This document shows, in pieces, positions 17,744 to 27,066 of a stretch of 64,000 nucleotides of DNA (position 1 is the stretch's first letter; each line of letters starts with the position of its first letter). Source of the stretch: an uncultured Saprospiraceae bacterium (GTDB lineage: Bacteria; Bacteroidota; Bacteroidia; Chitinophagales; Saprospiraceae); contig CALFWW010000037.1 in the NCBI GenBank assembly GCA_937928575.1, forward strand, positions 1 through 64,000. Reading direction: 5' to 3'. The translations under genes and the position numbers were made by a program. The notes beneath the pieces were generated by a model. The model did not search any database, was not told the origin of the DNA, and saw nothing but the letters and a program-made list of their open reading frames with translations.

Positions 17744-18997
17744 ATGACCAATATTTTTAAAATTATATCAGAAAGTATCATGCAAGCGCTTGGGCAATTA
17801 ACCGCTCATAAGCTGCGTAGCTTCCTTTCTTTGCTCGGTATATCTATTGGTATTTTTTGCATTATCGCTGTCCAATCTTCTGTTGATTCTTTGGAGGATA
17901 ATATCCGTGGTAGCTTTCAAAAATTGGGTAGTAACGTCGTTTATGTGGGCAAAAACTCGTGGGGAGAAGACCCCGGCAAAAATTATTGGAAGTGGATGAA
18001 AAATCCTCAACCCAATTATGATGATTATAAACTATTGGCAAAAAAATCAAAAACAGCTGAACTTGTTTCTCATCATGTCGTTATCGGATTCCGAACTGCA
18101 AAATACAAATCAACAAGCGTCCAAAATGCAGTATTAATTGGTTGCACTTTTGAAGAAAATGAAATGTCTCAATTTACCTTTGAGTCAGGTCGATATTTTT
18201 CAATCTCAGAATATAACAATGGAGCTCAAGTTTGTTTAATAGGCGCAAAAGTAGCGGATGAATTATTTGGGACTATCAATCCGATTGGAAAAAAGATTAA
18301 AATCTTAGGAAGAAAATTAGAAGTAATTGGATTGTTTGAAAAAGAAGGCCAAAGTATCATCAATATTATGGATAAGGACAACGCTATCTTCATCCCATAC
18401 AAATTAGCGGCAAAAGTAGTCAACTTAAGAGATAACTCCTGGTTTGGTTCTGTCAATATAAAAGCAGATGAAAATGTCACCATGGATGAAATGAAAGATG
18501 AGGTGACAGGTCTGCTTAGGACATCAAGAGGATTGAAGCCCAAACAAATAGACAATTTTGCATTAAATGAATTATCTGTTTTAACCAATATGCTAGACGG
18601 TTTTTTTAGTGTCTTAAATTTAGCAGGCCTCGTAATTGGATTGTTCGCAATTTTAGTAGGAATGTTTAGTGTTGCTAACATTATGTTTGTATCCGTAAAA
18701 GAGCGTACCAATATCATTGGAATCAAAAAAGCACTCGGTGCAAAACGCTACGTCATCCTTATCGAATTTTTAATCGAATCCATTATTCTCTGTATTATCG
18801 GTGGGCTAATTGGCTTGGCAATCGTCAGACTCGCCGTCATTGTTATCACCCAAGCTTTTGGATTTGAAATTTTCCTGTCAATGAGCAATATCATGTTAGG
18901 TCTGGGCATCTCTATAGCCATTGGTATTATCTCCGGATTTATCCCTGCATTTCAAGCAGCCAGCATGAATCCCGTAGAAGCCATCCGTAGCAAATAA
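17744..18997 (+). CDS. MacB/FtsX-type ABC transporter permease
   Basis: A 417-aa inner-membrane protein with the four-helix MacB layout. TM1 is at about residues 25-45 (FLSLLGISIGIFCIIAVQSS), a periplasmic MacB_PCD domain spans about 50-250, and three C-terminal helices form the FtsX domain at about 280-412. The family motif VKERTNIIGIKKALGA precedes TM3, and FIPAFQAASMNPVEAIRSK closes the protein, as is typical. MacB-type systems couple cytoplasmic ATP hydrolysis to periplasmic mechanotransmission or export of peptides, drugs or lipoproteins. No ATPase or membrane-fusion gene is adjacent, so its partners must be elsewhere and the substrate is unknown. It is divergently placed to queA with a 196-nt shared upstream region. 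Confidence 0.92.
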   Translation: MTNIFKIISESIMQALGQLTAHKLRSFLSLLGISIGIFCIIAVQSSVDSLEDNIRGSFQKLGSNVVYVGKNSWGEDPGKNYWKWMKNPQPNYDDYKLLAKKSKTAELVSHHVVIGFRTAKYKSTSVQNAVLIGCTFEENEMSQFTFESGRYFSISEYNNGAQVCLIGAKVADELFGTINPIGKKIKILGRKLEVIGLFEKEGQSIINIMDKDNAIFIPYKLAAKVVNLRDNSWFGSVNIKADENVTMDEMKDEVTGLLRTSRGLKPKQIDNFALNELSVLTNMLDGFFSVLNLAGLVIGLFAILVGMFSVANIMFVSVKERTNIIGIKKALGAKRYVILIEFLIESIILCIIGGLIGLAIVRLAVIVITQAFGFEIFLSMSNIMLGLGISIAIGIISGFIPAFQAASMNPVEAIRSK

Positions 18998-19032
18998 TCC
19001 AACACTTTCTGAAAGACGATTTTATACTCAAA

Positions 19033-19049
19033 GAAGGGAGCATCCCTTC
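19033..19049 (+). terminator. Short hairpin after permease gene
   Basis: GAAGGGA / TCCCTTC, 7-bp perfect stem with a 3-nt loop, 36 nt after the permease stop. No T-tract follows, so it is only a possible terminator. Confidence 0.3.
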
Positions 19050-19101
19050 ATATGACAGCCTCCGCCGAAGCATCTATCTATTAACTTTTTTCGTAATACG
19101 T

Positions 19102-19117
19102 TTGGCACAGAGATTGC
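19102..19117 (+). promoter_or_regulatory. Sigma-54 (-24/-12) promoter, perfect match
   Basis: TTGGCAC-AGAGA-TTGC: all eleven defined bases of the RpoN consensus are present, with GG and GC 10 nt apart. It lies about 125 nt upstream of the ATG at 19242 in the correct orientation. The match is direct; use by RpoN is inferred. No enhancer site for an activator was identified. Confidence 0.65.
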
Positions 19118-19241
19118 GCATTCTTTTGTTTGAGAGAAGATTATATATTCAAAACTATTATGAATTCTAGCAATCTATTGAGATTGAGGAATTTGTAGGT
19201 TTCACTTATATAGTTGTGGAATTGTCAAACCTTTAAATCTT

Positions 19242-22200
19242 ATGAATATCACCTATAAAATTTCTTTAGTTTACTTAAAAAGGAATTTTTTGTTACTCTT
19301 CTTTTTACTCCAAATAACAGCCTTCCATTTCGCCAATGGAACCTCTCCAAACTATGTCAATCCTTCAACTAAAAAAAGTACTACTCCAAATTTCAAATTC
19401 GATCAAGTAAATTCAAACCAACTATTCTCAATATCATCTCTACTGATGATGGCGGATACGGATGGGGATGGAATTTTGGATGAAATCGATATCGATGATG
19501 ACAATGATGGGATTCCAGATACCTACGAATATTGCCGTTTCAATAATTTCAATTGCTCTGCCGAACCTTCCAATCCAAGTTCCGATTTTGACAATGATGG
19601 GATTCCAAATTACTTAGATGCCAATAGTCCTAACACTGGATGCCCAGATGTAAACAATGATGGCATTTGCGATCAAGTATATCCACAATATGATAGAGAT
19701 GGTGACAATGTTGCTGATCATTTAGATCTAGATGGAGACAATGACGGGATCGCTGATATATATGAAGTAGGACACGGTGCTCCAGATTCAAATGGAGATG
19801 GCGTCATTGATGGTCCTCCTTCTGATTTTGGTCAAAATGGTTTGTACAATGGTATTTCAAATGATCCAGATGATTTAACCGCAGATATTACTTACTTTAT
19901 TCGGGATAGCGACAATGATGATATTCCAGATCATGATGATCTGGATGTGGATCACGATGGTGGAAGCGATATAGCTGAAGCATATGACCTGCTATTGGAT
20001 CAAGATAATGATGGGAAGTTTGATAACAATGGGAATACACCTTCAGTGGGAATTACTGGTATTCCAGTTTTTCAAGACCCTGCCTTTACAGGCGTTCCGA
20101 TGCAAGCACCGAGAGATTCTGATGGTGATGGAATTGAAGATTACCGGGATTTAGATTCTGATAACGATGGAATCAGTGATGTCATTGAAAATAATTTTAA
20201 CAACGATCCTGACAATGACGGAAGACTAGGAGCAGCTTGGGAGCCAGCAGATCCTAATGGTTTTGCCGTCTCCAATTTAACCGGTACTTTCCAGACTTCA
20301 ACCTCCGATTTAAATGATTTAGACGGAGACGGATATCCTTCCTACAGAGACTTGGATTCAGATAATGACGGGATTCATGATATCAAGGAAGGCACCTTTT
20401 TTCAAGATCCAGACAACAATGGTTTGTCCGGAACAGGAATACCTATAGTAGATGCAGATGGAAGACCCACTGAATTCCATTCTTCATTTGAAGATAAAGA
20501 CGCAGATGGTCATCCAAATTTTCTAGATTTAGATGCCGATAATGATGGTGTAAATGATGTGTTAGAAGCAGGTTTTACAGATGATAATAATGACGGTTTT
20601 ATCGGATCATCAGGTTTGTTTGTCAACAGTTTTGGTCAAGCAATCAGTGATGATTTTGGAAATACTCTTATCACTAGTTCAATGGTGTGGGAATTAGATA
20701 TTGATTATATCGTCAACTTTTTGGAGTTAGATTCTGATAATGACGGAATCAATGATGTGGCAGAAGCAGGCTTACCCGATCCTGATAATGATGGCCACGT
20801 TGGCGTTCTCCCTTTTGTAACTAATCAATATGGGCAGATCATCAATCCAATTACCAATTCAACTTACGCTACTTCAATGCCAAAAGATTTTGATGGAGAT
20901 GGGATTCCTGACATGTTTGAATACGATTCAGATAATGATGGGATACCAGACACAGTGGATTCAGAAATTTCAGATCCGGATAACAATGGAATCGTTGGAG
21001 TAGGGACACCAAGTACTAATAGTTGGGGCCAACCTACAACTGATAATTTAGGTGGCTCATTTTCCAACACTTCATTACCGTTGGATACAGATGGTGATGG
21101 TTTTCCAAATTACAACGACCTAGATAGTGATGGAGATGAATTGTCAGATGCCATTGAATGTCCTAATTTACCATGCACTGATTTTGAAAATGATGGTGTT
21201 CCCGAATTCTTAGATACAGATTGCAATGTCTTTTTAGCAGACCCAATTATCATCACAGATGCAGTGGTTTGTGAAAATGATATTATTACACTCAATTTAT
21301 TGGAAGTGCATCCGTCATGGACCAATGCTGGATCTAACGTTACCTACACGTGGAAAAATGGAGCAGGAGTAGTAATTGGAAATTCAATCAATGCCGTTTC
21401 AATAGCAGCCAATGATCCACTAGCGATTCCACCATATTCAATGGAAGTTGAAATCCCGGATTGTACCTCTTCAATTTCGCAGCCAACAACGGTAACTGCA
21501 AATGAAATTCCAACAGCAGTAGCCACCAATAGTGGGTTTATATGTCCAGGCGAAAATGCGACATTATTTGCTGATACGATTCCAGGAGCAACTTATCAAT
21601 GGCGAGTGCAAGGTAATCCAAATATTTTCTCGACTGCTCAAAATCCAGTAGTTTTCAATGTTACCCAAAATACAGTTTACGAATTAACAGTACTAGCGAA
21701 TGGCTGCACTTCGACGACGCCAGCAACGACTTCTATCCAGATTTATACACCGCCATCTGCACAACCTACTTACAATTATGCGATCAACGCACTAGATTGT
21801 ACCCCTCAATCATTGAGTTTGTTTTCAAATTTTGGTCAAGGAAGTGCACCGATTACGAATACTTCATGGATAGGTCCCGATGGTTTTACTTCCAATCAAT
21901 TAGATCCCGTAATCAATAATCCATCAAGTGCTAACAATGGTTCGTACGTTGTTACAGGAACCGATGAAAATGGATGTAGTGTTACTCAAAATTTTCAGGT
22001 AAATGAAATCGTTGATTCACCACAACCACCACAAATTACACCTACAGGAAATAATTGTGATGGAACAACCGTCTCACTTTCCGCAACTACTTATATTGGA
22101 AATAATGTTTCCTACATTTGGCAAACTCCAGCTGGCGTAAGTACTGGGATATCAGGTCAAAACACCAATATACTTTCTATTAATGGGTTTAATTCTATAC

Positions 22201-25200
22201 ACGAAGGGACATACACGGTCCAAGTTTTTCTGGACAATTGTTCGATGACTTCAACTGACTTTGTATTAGCGCAAGCACCACAACCGTCTGCTGAACCTTC
22301 CGTACAACAAGGTGTAATTTGCGAAGGAGATGAAATTCAGTTCTTTGCTAATAGTTTGAACGCCATCAGTTACCAATGGTCAGGCCCAAATGGGTTTTAT
22401 TCTAACAACGAAAATCCAAAATTATTCAATACAGATTTTTCTGATAATGGATGTTATACAGTGACAGTTACCAATTCAAATGGGTGTACTGCATCAGAAC
22501 AAGTTTGTATTTCAAATATTCAACAAAAACCAGCCACTCCGAATACTTCTAACAATAGTCCTGTATGCGTAGGAGATGACATTAATTTATGCTCCACAAC
22601 AGCCTATGCTGGTTTGAATATTGAGTATGTTTGGAGAAATGCGGAAGGAACCATAATAGGAAATGGTAGCTGTATTTCGTTTTCATCAAACAACACCAAC
22701 GCAATTCCACCTTACAATTTACAAGTAACCGTTGATGGTTGTATTTCAGATTTTTCAGCAACCATTCAAGTGGATGAAATCGAGTCGTTGCCTTCAATGG
22801 AAGCATTTGTAAATTCAACTCCTTGTATAGGAGAATCCTTCCAATTATTTGCAGGAACCGTTCCAGGTGCAGTATACGAATGGCGAACGGAACCAAATGG
22901 TCCTGTAATTTATAACACCCAAAATCCAATTGTTTCCGGAATATTTGAAACAACTACTTTCGAAGTGACTGCTATCACAACATCATGTTTGCAAGAACCA
23001 GTAGGGACAGAAACGGTTGTCCCAGAACCATTACCGAATATTGTAGAAATCACTGAAATAGTCAATGTTTGTGAAGGTGCTACATTGATTTTGGAAGGGA
23101 TGAGTGATAACGCCGCCAATGTCCCAATGACTTATACTTGGACCGGACCAAACAATTTTGATCTTACAGAAACGCAATTGGGAGCAGGTCCTTACATCGC
23201 AACAATTCCTTCGGTGACCGCCCAAGAAGAAGGTGTTTATTCATTGCAAATTACTTCTCAGAATGGTTGCGAATCATCATTGCAAAATGTTCAAATTTCA
23301 GTATTGCCAGAACCTGATATGCCAGAAGTTTTTGTGGTCGATAGCCAAGTATGTTTTGGAGAAGATATCCAACTTTCTGCCAATCAATATCCAGGAGTAG
23401 ATGTCACCTACGAATGGCGATTTAATGATGGATCTGGAATCACAACTTTAGGAACTTCAGCCATCCCATTTTTTGAAATCAATAGCGTAGACGAAACGAA
23501 TCAAGGAGCTTACACTGTATTGGTAACTGTTGAAGGTTGTACCTCAACTAGTTCTCTAGCCGAAAATGTGATAGTAGATGGATTGCCTGAAGCACCAAAC
23601 GCTCAGAATCCAACGACAGCCACAAACGAAGAATGTGAAGGTGGTACGATTCAGTTGACTGCAACTCCAGCAATTTCGGGAGCTACCTACCAATGGTATC
23701 ATCCAAATGGTAATCCATTTTCCAATTTACAAAATCCAATTCTTCAAAATGTTACATTCGAGGATGCTGGTGAATACTATGTTGTGATTTCATTAGGTGC
23801 ATGTCCTGATGTTACTTCGAATTTGACAGAAGTATTTATTAATAAGGAACCTGAAATACCAATTATCGAAAATAATAGTCCAATCTGTGAAGGAAGTTTT
23901 GCGGAAATTACAGCAACCAATATCACCGTTGATCCAGGAAGTGAAACACAATTTTATTGGTACAATGCTTCAAGTGGAATTATAATTGATTCAACCGATG
24001 CGCCAACTTTGGTGACGGATGAATTTACGGAAAACACGAATTTATACTTGATTTATGAGGTAGATGGATGTGCTTCTCCGCAATCTGTTACCACGATGGT
24101 TGAGATAAATGGAGCGCCTCCAGTAAATGCATTCGCTGGTACGGATATAGAATTGTGCAACGAATTTGACATTAATTTATCTGCCAATCCACAAAATGGA
24201 ATCACAGGAGAATGGACCTCATTAACGGGTGCTTCAATAAGTGATCCAGCAAATCCTAACGCCAACGCTACCAATTTATTGGAAGGAGCAAATGTATTTG
24301 TTTGGTCTATTTCAAATTCAGTTTGTTCAAATTTTAGTAGAGATAGCATCGTTGTAACAGTAAGCTTGCAAGCAGACGATATAGCAAATGCAGGGGAAGA
24401 TTTAAATCTATGCAATGAGACAACCACAAATTTAAACGCTGAAAATCCAAATACTGCGACCGGTTTCTGGACGCAGTCCTCTTCTCAGACTGGTGTGATC
24501 ATTGTCGATCCAACATCACCCAACACTACGATTACAGGTATGTCGGAAGGTCAGAATTACAGTTTTATTTGGACCTTGTCTAGTGGAGCTTGTTTAGATT
24601 ATGATCAGGATGTAGTAGTTGTTAATATTGAAAATGAATTGGTGGTCAACGTAAATGATGACAATTTTAGCATTAACTCCAATGCGGATCTTGTGGATAT
24701 CGATCTTGTTAATAATGATAATGTAGGAGTAGAAAATTTTACATTTACGATTATAGATATCAATTTAATCGGCACATTGGATGCTGATGAAAATGGAATT
24801 ATAAATTACACACCTCCTTCAGATTTTACCGGTACAGAATCATTTACCTATGAAGTTTGTAACAATACATGTGCGGATAATTGCGCTACTGCTACGGTAA
24901 CCATTGAAGTACTGGAAGACGAAATAGATAATGATGATTGTTTTGTAACTGCTGCCATTACTCCCAATGGAGATGGTAAAAATGACTTCTTTGAAATTCC
25001 ATGCTTGGATTCCTTTCCCAATAATGAATTAATGATCTTCAATCGATGGGGTGATAAAGTATTCGAGCAGACAAAATATCAAGGGGATTGGGACGGTGAA
25101 CGCAACGGTTTACCACTTCCAAATGGAACCTATTTCTATATTTTGAAATTTGATCTGGATAGCAAAAATAGGAAGCAAGGATATTTTTCTATCATCCGAT

Positions 25201-25202
25201 AA
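19242..25202 (+). CDS. T9SS type B protein with thrombospondin-3 repeats, 1986 aa
   Basis: An N-terminal hydrophobic segment (LLLFFLLQITAFHFANG) acts as signal peptide after a basic 17-residue n-region. Residues about 72-663 are a long array of Ca-binding thrombospondin type 3-like loops (DTDGDGILDEID, DSDNDGISD, DGDGIPDMFE and many more), interrupted by spacer segments. About ten Ig/PKD-like modules follow (Y.W..P.G...., CEG.......A), then two GTD-LC modules at about 1630-1800, a Big_9/cadherin-like domain at about 1803-1895 (NVNDDNFSI, FTGTESFTYEVCNN), and a CHU_C type B sorting domain (TPNGDGKNDFFE, FNRWGDKVF, GDWDG, LPNGTYFY, FSIIR). It is probably a calcium-stiffened surface filament or adhesin exported by the T9SS. 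A perfect sigma-54 site lies upstream, and genes for export partners follow on the same strand. Confidence 0.93.
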   Translation: MNITYKISLVYLKRNFLLLFFLLQITAFHFANGTSPNYVNPSTKKSTTPNFKFDQVNSNQLFSISSLLMMADTDGDGILDEIDIDDDNDGIPDTYEYCRFNNFNCSAEPSNPSSDFDNDGIPNYLDANSPNTGCPDVNNDGICDQVYPQYDRDGDNVADHLDLDGDNDGIADIYEVGHGAPDSNGDGVIDGPPSDFGQNGLYNGISNDPDDLTADITYFIRDSDNDDIPDHDDLDVDHDGGSDIAEAYDLLLDQDNDGKFDNNGNTPSVGITGIPVFQDPAFTGVPMQAPRDSDGDGIEDYRDLDSDNDGISDVIENNFNNDPDNDGRLGAAWEPADPNGFAVSNLTGTFQTSTSDLNDLDGDGYPSYRDLDSDNDGIHDIKEGTFFQDPDNNGLSGTGIPIVDADGRPTEFHSSFEDKDADGHPNFLDLDADNDGVNDVLEAGFTDDNNDGFIGSSGLFVNSFGQAISDDFGNTLITSSMVWELDIDYIVNFLELDSDNDGINDVAEAGLPDPDNDGHVGVLPFVTNQYGQIINPITNSTYATSMPKDFDGDGIPDMFEYDSDNDGIPDTVDSEISDPDNNGIVGVGTPSTNSWGQPTTDNLGGSFSNTSLPLDTDGDGFPNYNDLDSDGDELSDAIECPNLPCTDFENDGVPEFLDTDCNVFLADPIIITDAVVCENDIITLNLLEVHPSWTNAGSNVTYTWKNGAGVVIGNSINAVSIAANDPLAIPPYSMEVEIPDCTSSISQPTTVTANEIPTAVATNSGFICPGENATLFADTIPGATYQWRVQGNPNIFSTAQNPVVFNVTQNTVYELTVLANGCTSTTPATTSIQIYTPPSAQPTYNYAINALDCTPQSLSLFSNFGQGSAPITNTSWIGPDGFTSNQLDPVINNPSSANNGSYVVTGTDENGCSVTQNFQVNEIVDSPQPPQITPTGNNCDGTTVSLSATTYIGNNVSYIWQTPAGVSTGISGQNTNILSINGFNSIHEGTYTVQVFLDNCSMTSTDFVLAQAPQPSAEPSVQQGVICEGDEIQFFANSLNAISYQWSGPNGFYSNNENPKLFNTDFSDNGCYTVTVTNSNGCTASEQVCISNIQQKPATPNTSNNSPVCVGDDINLCSTTAYAGLNIEYVWRNAEGTIIGNGSCISFSSNNTNAIPPYNLQVTVDGCISDFSATIQVDEIESLPSMEAFVNSTPCIGESFQLFAGTVPGAVYEWRTEPNGPVIYNTQNPIVSGIFETTTFEVTAITTSCLQEPVGTETVVPEPLPNIVEITEIVNVCEGATLILEGMSDNAANVPMTYTWTGPNNFDLTETQLGAGPYIATIPSVTAQEEGVYSLQITSQNGCESSLQNVQISVLPEPDMPEVFVVDSQVCFGEDIQLSANQYPGVDVTYEWRFNDGSGITTLGTSAIPFFEINSVDETNQGAYTVLVTVEGCTSTSSLAENVIVDGLPEAPNAQNPTTATNEECEGGTIQLTATPAISGATYQWYHPNGNPFSNLQNPILQNVTFEDAGEYYVVISLGACPDVTSNLTEVFINKEPEIPIIENNSPICEGSFAEITATNITVDPGSETQFYWYNASSGIIIDSTDAPTLVTDEFTENTNLYLIYEVDGCASPQSVTTMVEINGAPPVNAFAGTDIELCNEFDINLSANPQNGITGEWTSLTGASISDPANPNANATNLLEGANVFVWSISNSVCSNFSRDSIVVTVSLQADDIANAGEDLNLCNETTTNLNAENPNTATGFWTQSSSQTGVIIVDPTSPNTTITGMSEGQNYSFIWTLSSGACLDYDQDVVVVNIENELVVNVNDDNFSINSNADLVDIDLVNNDNVGVENFTFTIIDINLIGTLDADENGIINYTPPSDFTGTESFTYEVCNNTCADNCATATVTIEVLEDEIDNDDCFVTAAITPNGDGKNDFFEIPCLDSFPNNELMIFNRWGDKVFEQTKYQGDWDGERNGLPLPNGTYFYILKFDLDSKNRKQGYFSIIR

Positions 25203-25486
25203 ACCTATTTTTAGTTTTAATTATTTATTCTCAGCCTATATTCAGAGTTTTACAAATACAATAAATTTCACACCTGAATTTACTTGTAATTTGTTCTTAA
25301 AGAGCCACGCAATGGCGTAATGATTGTATAAGAAAACTAATACGATCATTCATCGTATACAAAGTTGACTTTTAAAGGCGGTCAATTCCTCCCATCGTTT
25401 TTCCCCTCATTTTATTAAAAATTGAATTTTTAGCTCAAGCTCCACTACGTGCTTGACTTAAACATCTATGATTAAATTTTTTTGAT

Positions 25487-26848
25487 ATGAGAGGATTCCT
25501 GTTTACCTTATTTGCATTTATAGTGGCCATTCCTTTTGGCTTCACTTCTAACAATTTAATTTCAAAAGATACTACCCGCTCTGCTTTTGTATCCATTGAA
25601 GCATCTATGACACCAGACGAAATTGCAGACAAAGCAATGCGTTATCGAGATCAGTCTAAATTCAAGCAAGCAGAATTATATTTTTCTAAATTGGTTTATT
25701 TGACGGATGATCCAATTCATCTTTTAGATTACGCAAAAATTTTAAAGAAAAACGGAAATTGTAAATCAGCACTTTTCTGGTTTAAGAAATATGCGAAGAT
25801 TAAAGGCACAGATGAAAATTCAATTGGCAAGTTTCATTTTAATTGTAGTAGTAGTTCGATAGAAGCCAATAAAGAATTGTCAAAACATATCAAAATTAAA
25901 AATCTGACTACCCTGAATTCTGTTGACTTGGATTTTAGTCCTGCCATTTGTAAGAATGGTGTTTTGTTTACTTCGACCAGACAAGAAGGGAAGGTGATTA
26001 AAAAGTACGACGCCAACATGGGAGAGAATTACACAGACTTGTATTTTGCCCAAGTATCAAAAAATGGAGAAATTGGTGAAGTCGAAAAATTAAAAGGAGA
26101 AATCAACGGGAAATATCATGATGGCGTAGCATGCTTTAATGCAGATGCAACCAGAATTTATTTTACCAGAAACTTTTATGAAGAAGGTGCAAAAAATGCT
26201 AAACTAAGTATTTGCACAGCGGTAAAACAAGATGGCAAATGGGTAAATGTCAAAGAAATCGATCTTAACTTGAAGGGGTATTCCTCCTGCCATCCAGCAG
26301 TAACGAAAGATGGGAAACGAATGTATTTCTCTTCCAATCGTCCAGGCGGATTTGGTGGAATGGACTTATATGTTTCTTCCAAAGTAAACGGCAAATGGTC
26401 TGAGCCAATTAATTTAGGTATCAATATCAACTCTCAAAAGAATGAAATTTTTCCTTCGATTAGCAGCTACGATATTCTGTATTTTGCATCAAATGGTAGA
26501 AACACAATGGGTGGTTTAGATATTTTTATGTCTCAGAAAGTTTTCAATGAAGATGAAAGATCTTGGATGTCGGCGTACAATATGGGTGCTCCTTTCAATA
26601 GCACAGCTGATGATTTCGGATTCGTTGCAGACGAGTCTGGTTTTAAGGGCTACTTTAATTCTGATAGAAACAAAGAGACACAAGATGATATCTACAGTTG
26701 GGAGTATTCACAAATTTTTGCAGACAATCATAAAGCTCAAAACAATCCATTTACAACTACTATTGCTGTTTTGAATGACTTATTTCTGTATCCTGAAAAA
26801 CTGGCAATTGTCGACCAAAAAAAGAAAATTTATAGCTCAAAAAGCTAA
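25487..26848 (+). CDS. TPR-PD40 envelope protein without OmpA domain
   Basis: 453 aa with a signal peptide (MRGFLFTLFAFIVAIPFG). Residues about 40-125 are TPR-like (ADKAMRYRDQSKFKQAELYF). A PD40/WD40-like beta-propeller follows at about 150-420, with repeated blades such as MYFSSNRPGGFGGMDLYVS and LYFASNGRNTMGGLDIFMS. The same architecture occurs in the 28025-30253 protein, with easily aligned blades (KYHDGV, FTRN, SCHP, SSNRPGG), so the two are paralogs. This one stops about 30 residues after the propeller and has no CarboxypepD_reg-like or OmpA domain. PorE-type proteins of this fold associate with the T9SS. Without the peptidoglycan-binding part it may act as a surface or periplasmic partner of the neighbouring type B adhesin. 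It follows the 19242 gene by 284 nt. Confidence 0.85.
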   Translation: MRGFLFTLFAFIVAIPFGFTSNNLISKDTTRSAFVSIEASMTPDEIADKAMRYRDQSKFKQAELYFSKLVYLTDDPIHLLDYAKILKKNGNCKSALFWFKKYAKIKGTDENSIGKFHFNCSSSSIEANKELSKHIKIKNLTTLNSVDLDFSPAICKNGVLFTSTRQEGKVIKKYDANMGENYTDLYFAQVSKNGEIGEVEKLKGEINGKYHDGVACFNADATRIYFTRNFYEEGAKNAKLSICTAVKQDGKWVNVKEIDLNLKGYSSCHPAVTKDGKRMYFSSNRPGGFGGMDLYVSSKVNGKWSEPINLGININSQKNEIFPSISSYDILYFASNGRNTMGGLDIFMSQKVFNEDERSWMSAYNMGAPFNSTADDFGFVADESGFKGYFNSDRNKETQDDIYSWEYSQIFADNHKAQNNPFTTTIAVLNDLFLYPEKLAIVDQKKKIYSSKS

Positions 26849-26857
26849 TAATATGAC

Positions 26858-26875
26858 AACTGCTACAGGGCAGTT
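26858..26875 (+). terminator. Small hairpin after the TPR-PD40 gene
   Basis: AACTGC / GCAGTT with a 6-nt loop, 9 nt after the stop codon, followed by ATTATT. Weak terminator candidate. Confidence 0.3.
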
Positions 26876-26939
26876 ATTATTCACAGTTTGCAAATATAAT
26901 TGATTGATAACCAATTGATTAATTTTCATATTCAACTTT

Positions 26940-26968
26940 TATATATGTGATATCCTGTCACATATATA
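26940..26968. repeat. 11-bp perfect inverted repeat upstream of porP-like gene
   Basis: TATATATGTGA and TCACATATATA are separated by 7 nt, about 100 nt before the 27067 start. The TGTGA/TCACA ends resemble the half-sites of Crp/Fnr-family regulators, but the 7-nt spacer plus AT-rich arms do not decide between an operator and an RNA hairpin. Confidence 0.45.
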
Positions 26969-27066
26969 TCTATTTCTTTATATAATTAGCACGGTTTTAG
27001 AACTGTTTGATAAAAGAGAAAACCAACCTCTTCGTTCTTATTTATCAATTTTTTAAAATCAAATTT

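Noticed and set aside
22582-22953. 123-codon minus-strand ORF inside the 19242 gene
   Set aside because: Shadow of the repetitive sense gene; low-complexity composition and no start context or motif.
27007-27066. TTG start for the PorP-like gene
   Set aside because: The GTG at 27067 gives a normal signal peptide directly; the extension adds a second hydrophobic patch with no precedent in the family.
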